From positions 1 to 5,253 of the forward strand of contig JBEKVB010000034.1 in NCBI GenBank assembly GCA_049514435.1: a stretch of DNA of 5,253 bases, in the 5' to 3' direction. Origin of the DNA: UBA4810 sp002479215 (GTDB lineage: Bacteria > Desulfobacterota > Syntrophia > Syntrophales > Smithellaceae). Below the pieces are notes generated by a model. That model saw only the letters and a program-made list of their open reading frames with translations, did no database searches and was not told the DNA's origin. Below are positions 5,215 through 5,253 of the stretch, piece by piece. Each line of letters starts with the position of its first letter. Within the stretch, counting starts at the first letter, position 1. Position numbers and translations under genes: made by a program.

Positions 5215-5253
5215 CTAAACATCCTTTCTCTTTTTCCAGGCTTCCTGATAGAG
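5215..5253 (-). CDS. Probable C-terminal end of a gene running in from the right edge
   Basis: One - strand frame reads LYQEAWKKRKDV and stops at TAG (5217-5215), 40 bases before the strong terminator. The terminator shows that a - strand transcription unit ends here. The other two frames also remain open for 16 and 20 codons, so the choice of frame is a judgement based on the charged, helix-like composition and on distance to the hairpin. The product cannot be named from twelve residues. Confidence 0.35.
   Translation of the reverse strand, partial: LYQEAWKKRKDV

Overview
The window carries four complete protein genes, probably the last codons of a fifth, and long AT-rich spacers. Two genes lie on the + strand in the left half and two on the - strand in the right half, converging on a 388-base spacer at 2799-3186. 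Coding DNA is of middling GC and the spacers are clearly AT-rich. Three of the four genes start with GTG or TTG. The gene content (a TMTC-like membrane glycosyltransferase fused to TPRs, a secreted Rap1a-type small protein, a type II NADH dehydrogenase and a small lipoprotein) fits a Gram-negative environmental bacterium, for example a planctomycete of the anammox type or a deltaproteobacterium-like lineage. No marker gene settles the taxonomy.

Left half: a terminator (37-75) closes an unseen upstream gene. After a leader of about 320 bases comes a multi-pass GT-C type protein with four exact 34-residue TPRs at its C-terminus (395-2155). A 280-base spacer follows, then a short exported protein with the Rap1a fold signature but without the family's usual cysteines (2442-2798). 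The leaders of these two + strand genes share a diverged repeat of about 97 bases, which suggests a duplicated leader or common regulation.

Middle: the convergent spacer has no gene. It does hold a perfect 11-bp inverted repeat (2895-2905 and 3039-3049) enclosing two further dyads. This could be a structured RNA or a small degenerate element.

Right half, read on the - strand: the end of a gene entering from the right edge (5253-5215, tentative), a very strong terminator (5174-5138), a near-consensus promoter (5087-5060), a lipoprotein gene with a glycine-rich linker (4993-4655), an 11-bp inverted repeat overlapping its stop codon, a possible promoter, and a monocistronic-looking type II NADH:quinone oxidoreductase (4518-3187). 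The four genes do not form an evident pathway. They share a link to the cell envelope: membrane glycosylation, a periplasmic protein, a lipoprotein and a membrane-surface respiratory enzyme. I found no convincing new multi-gene system. The most interesting items are the shared leader repeat, the structured convergent spacer and the cysteine-free Rap1a-like protein.
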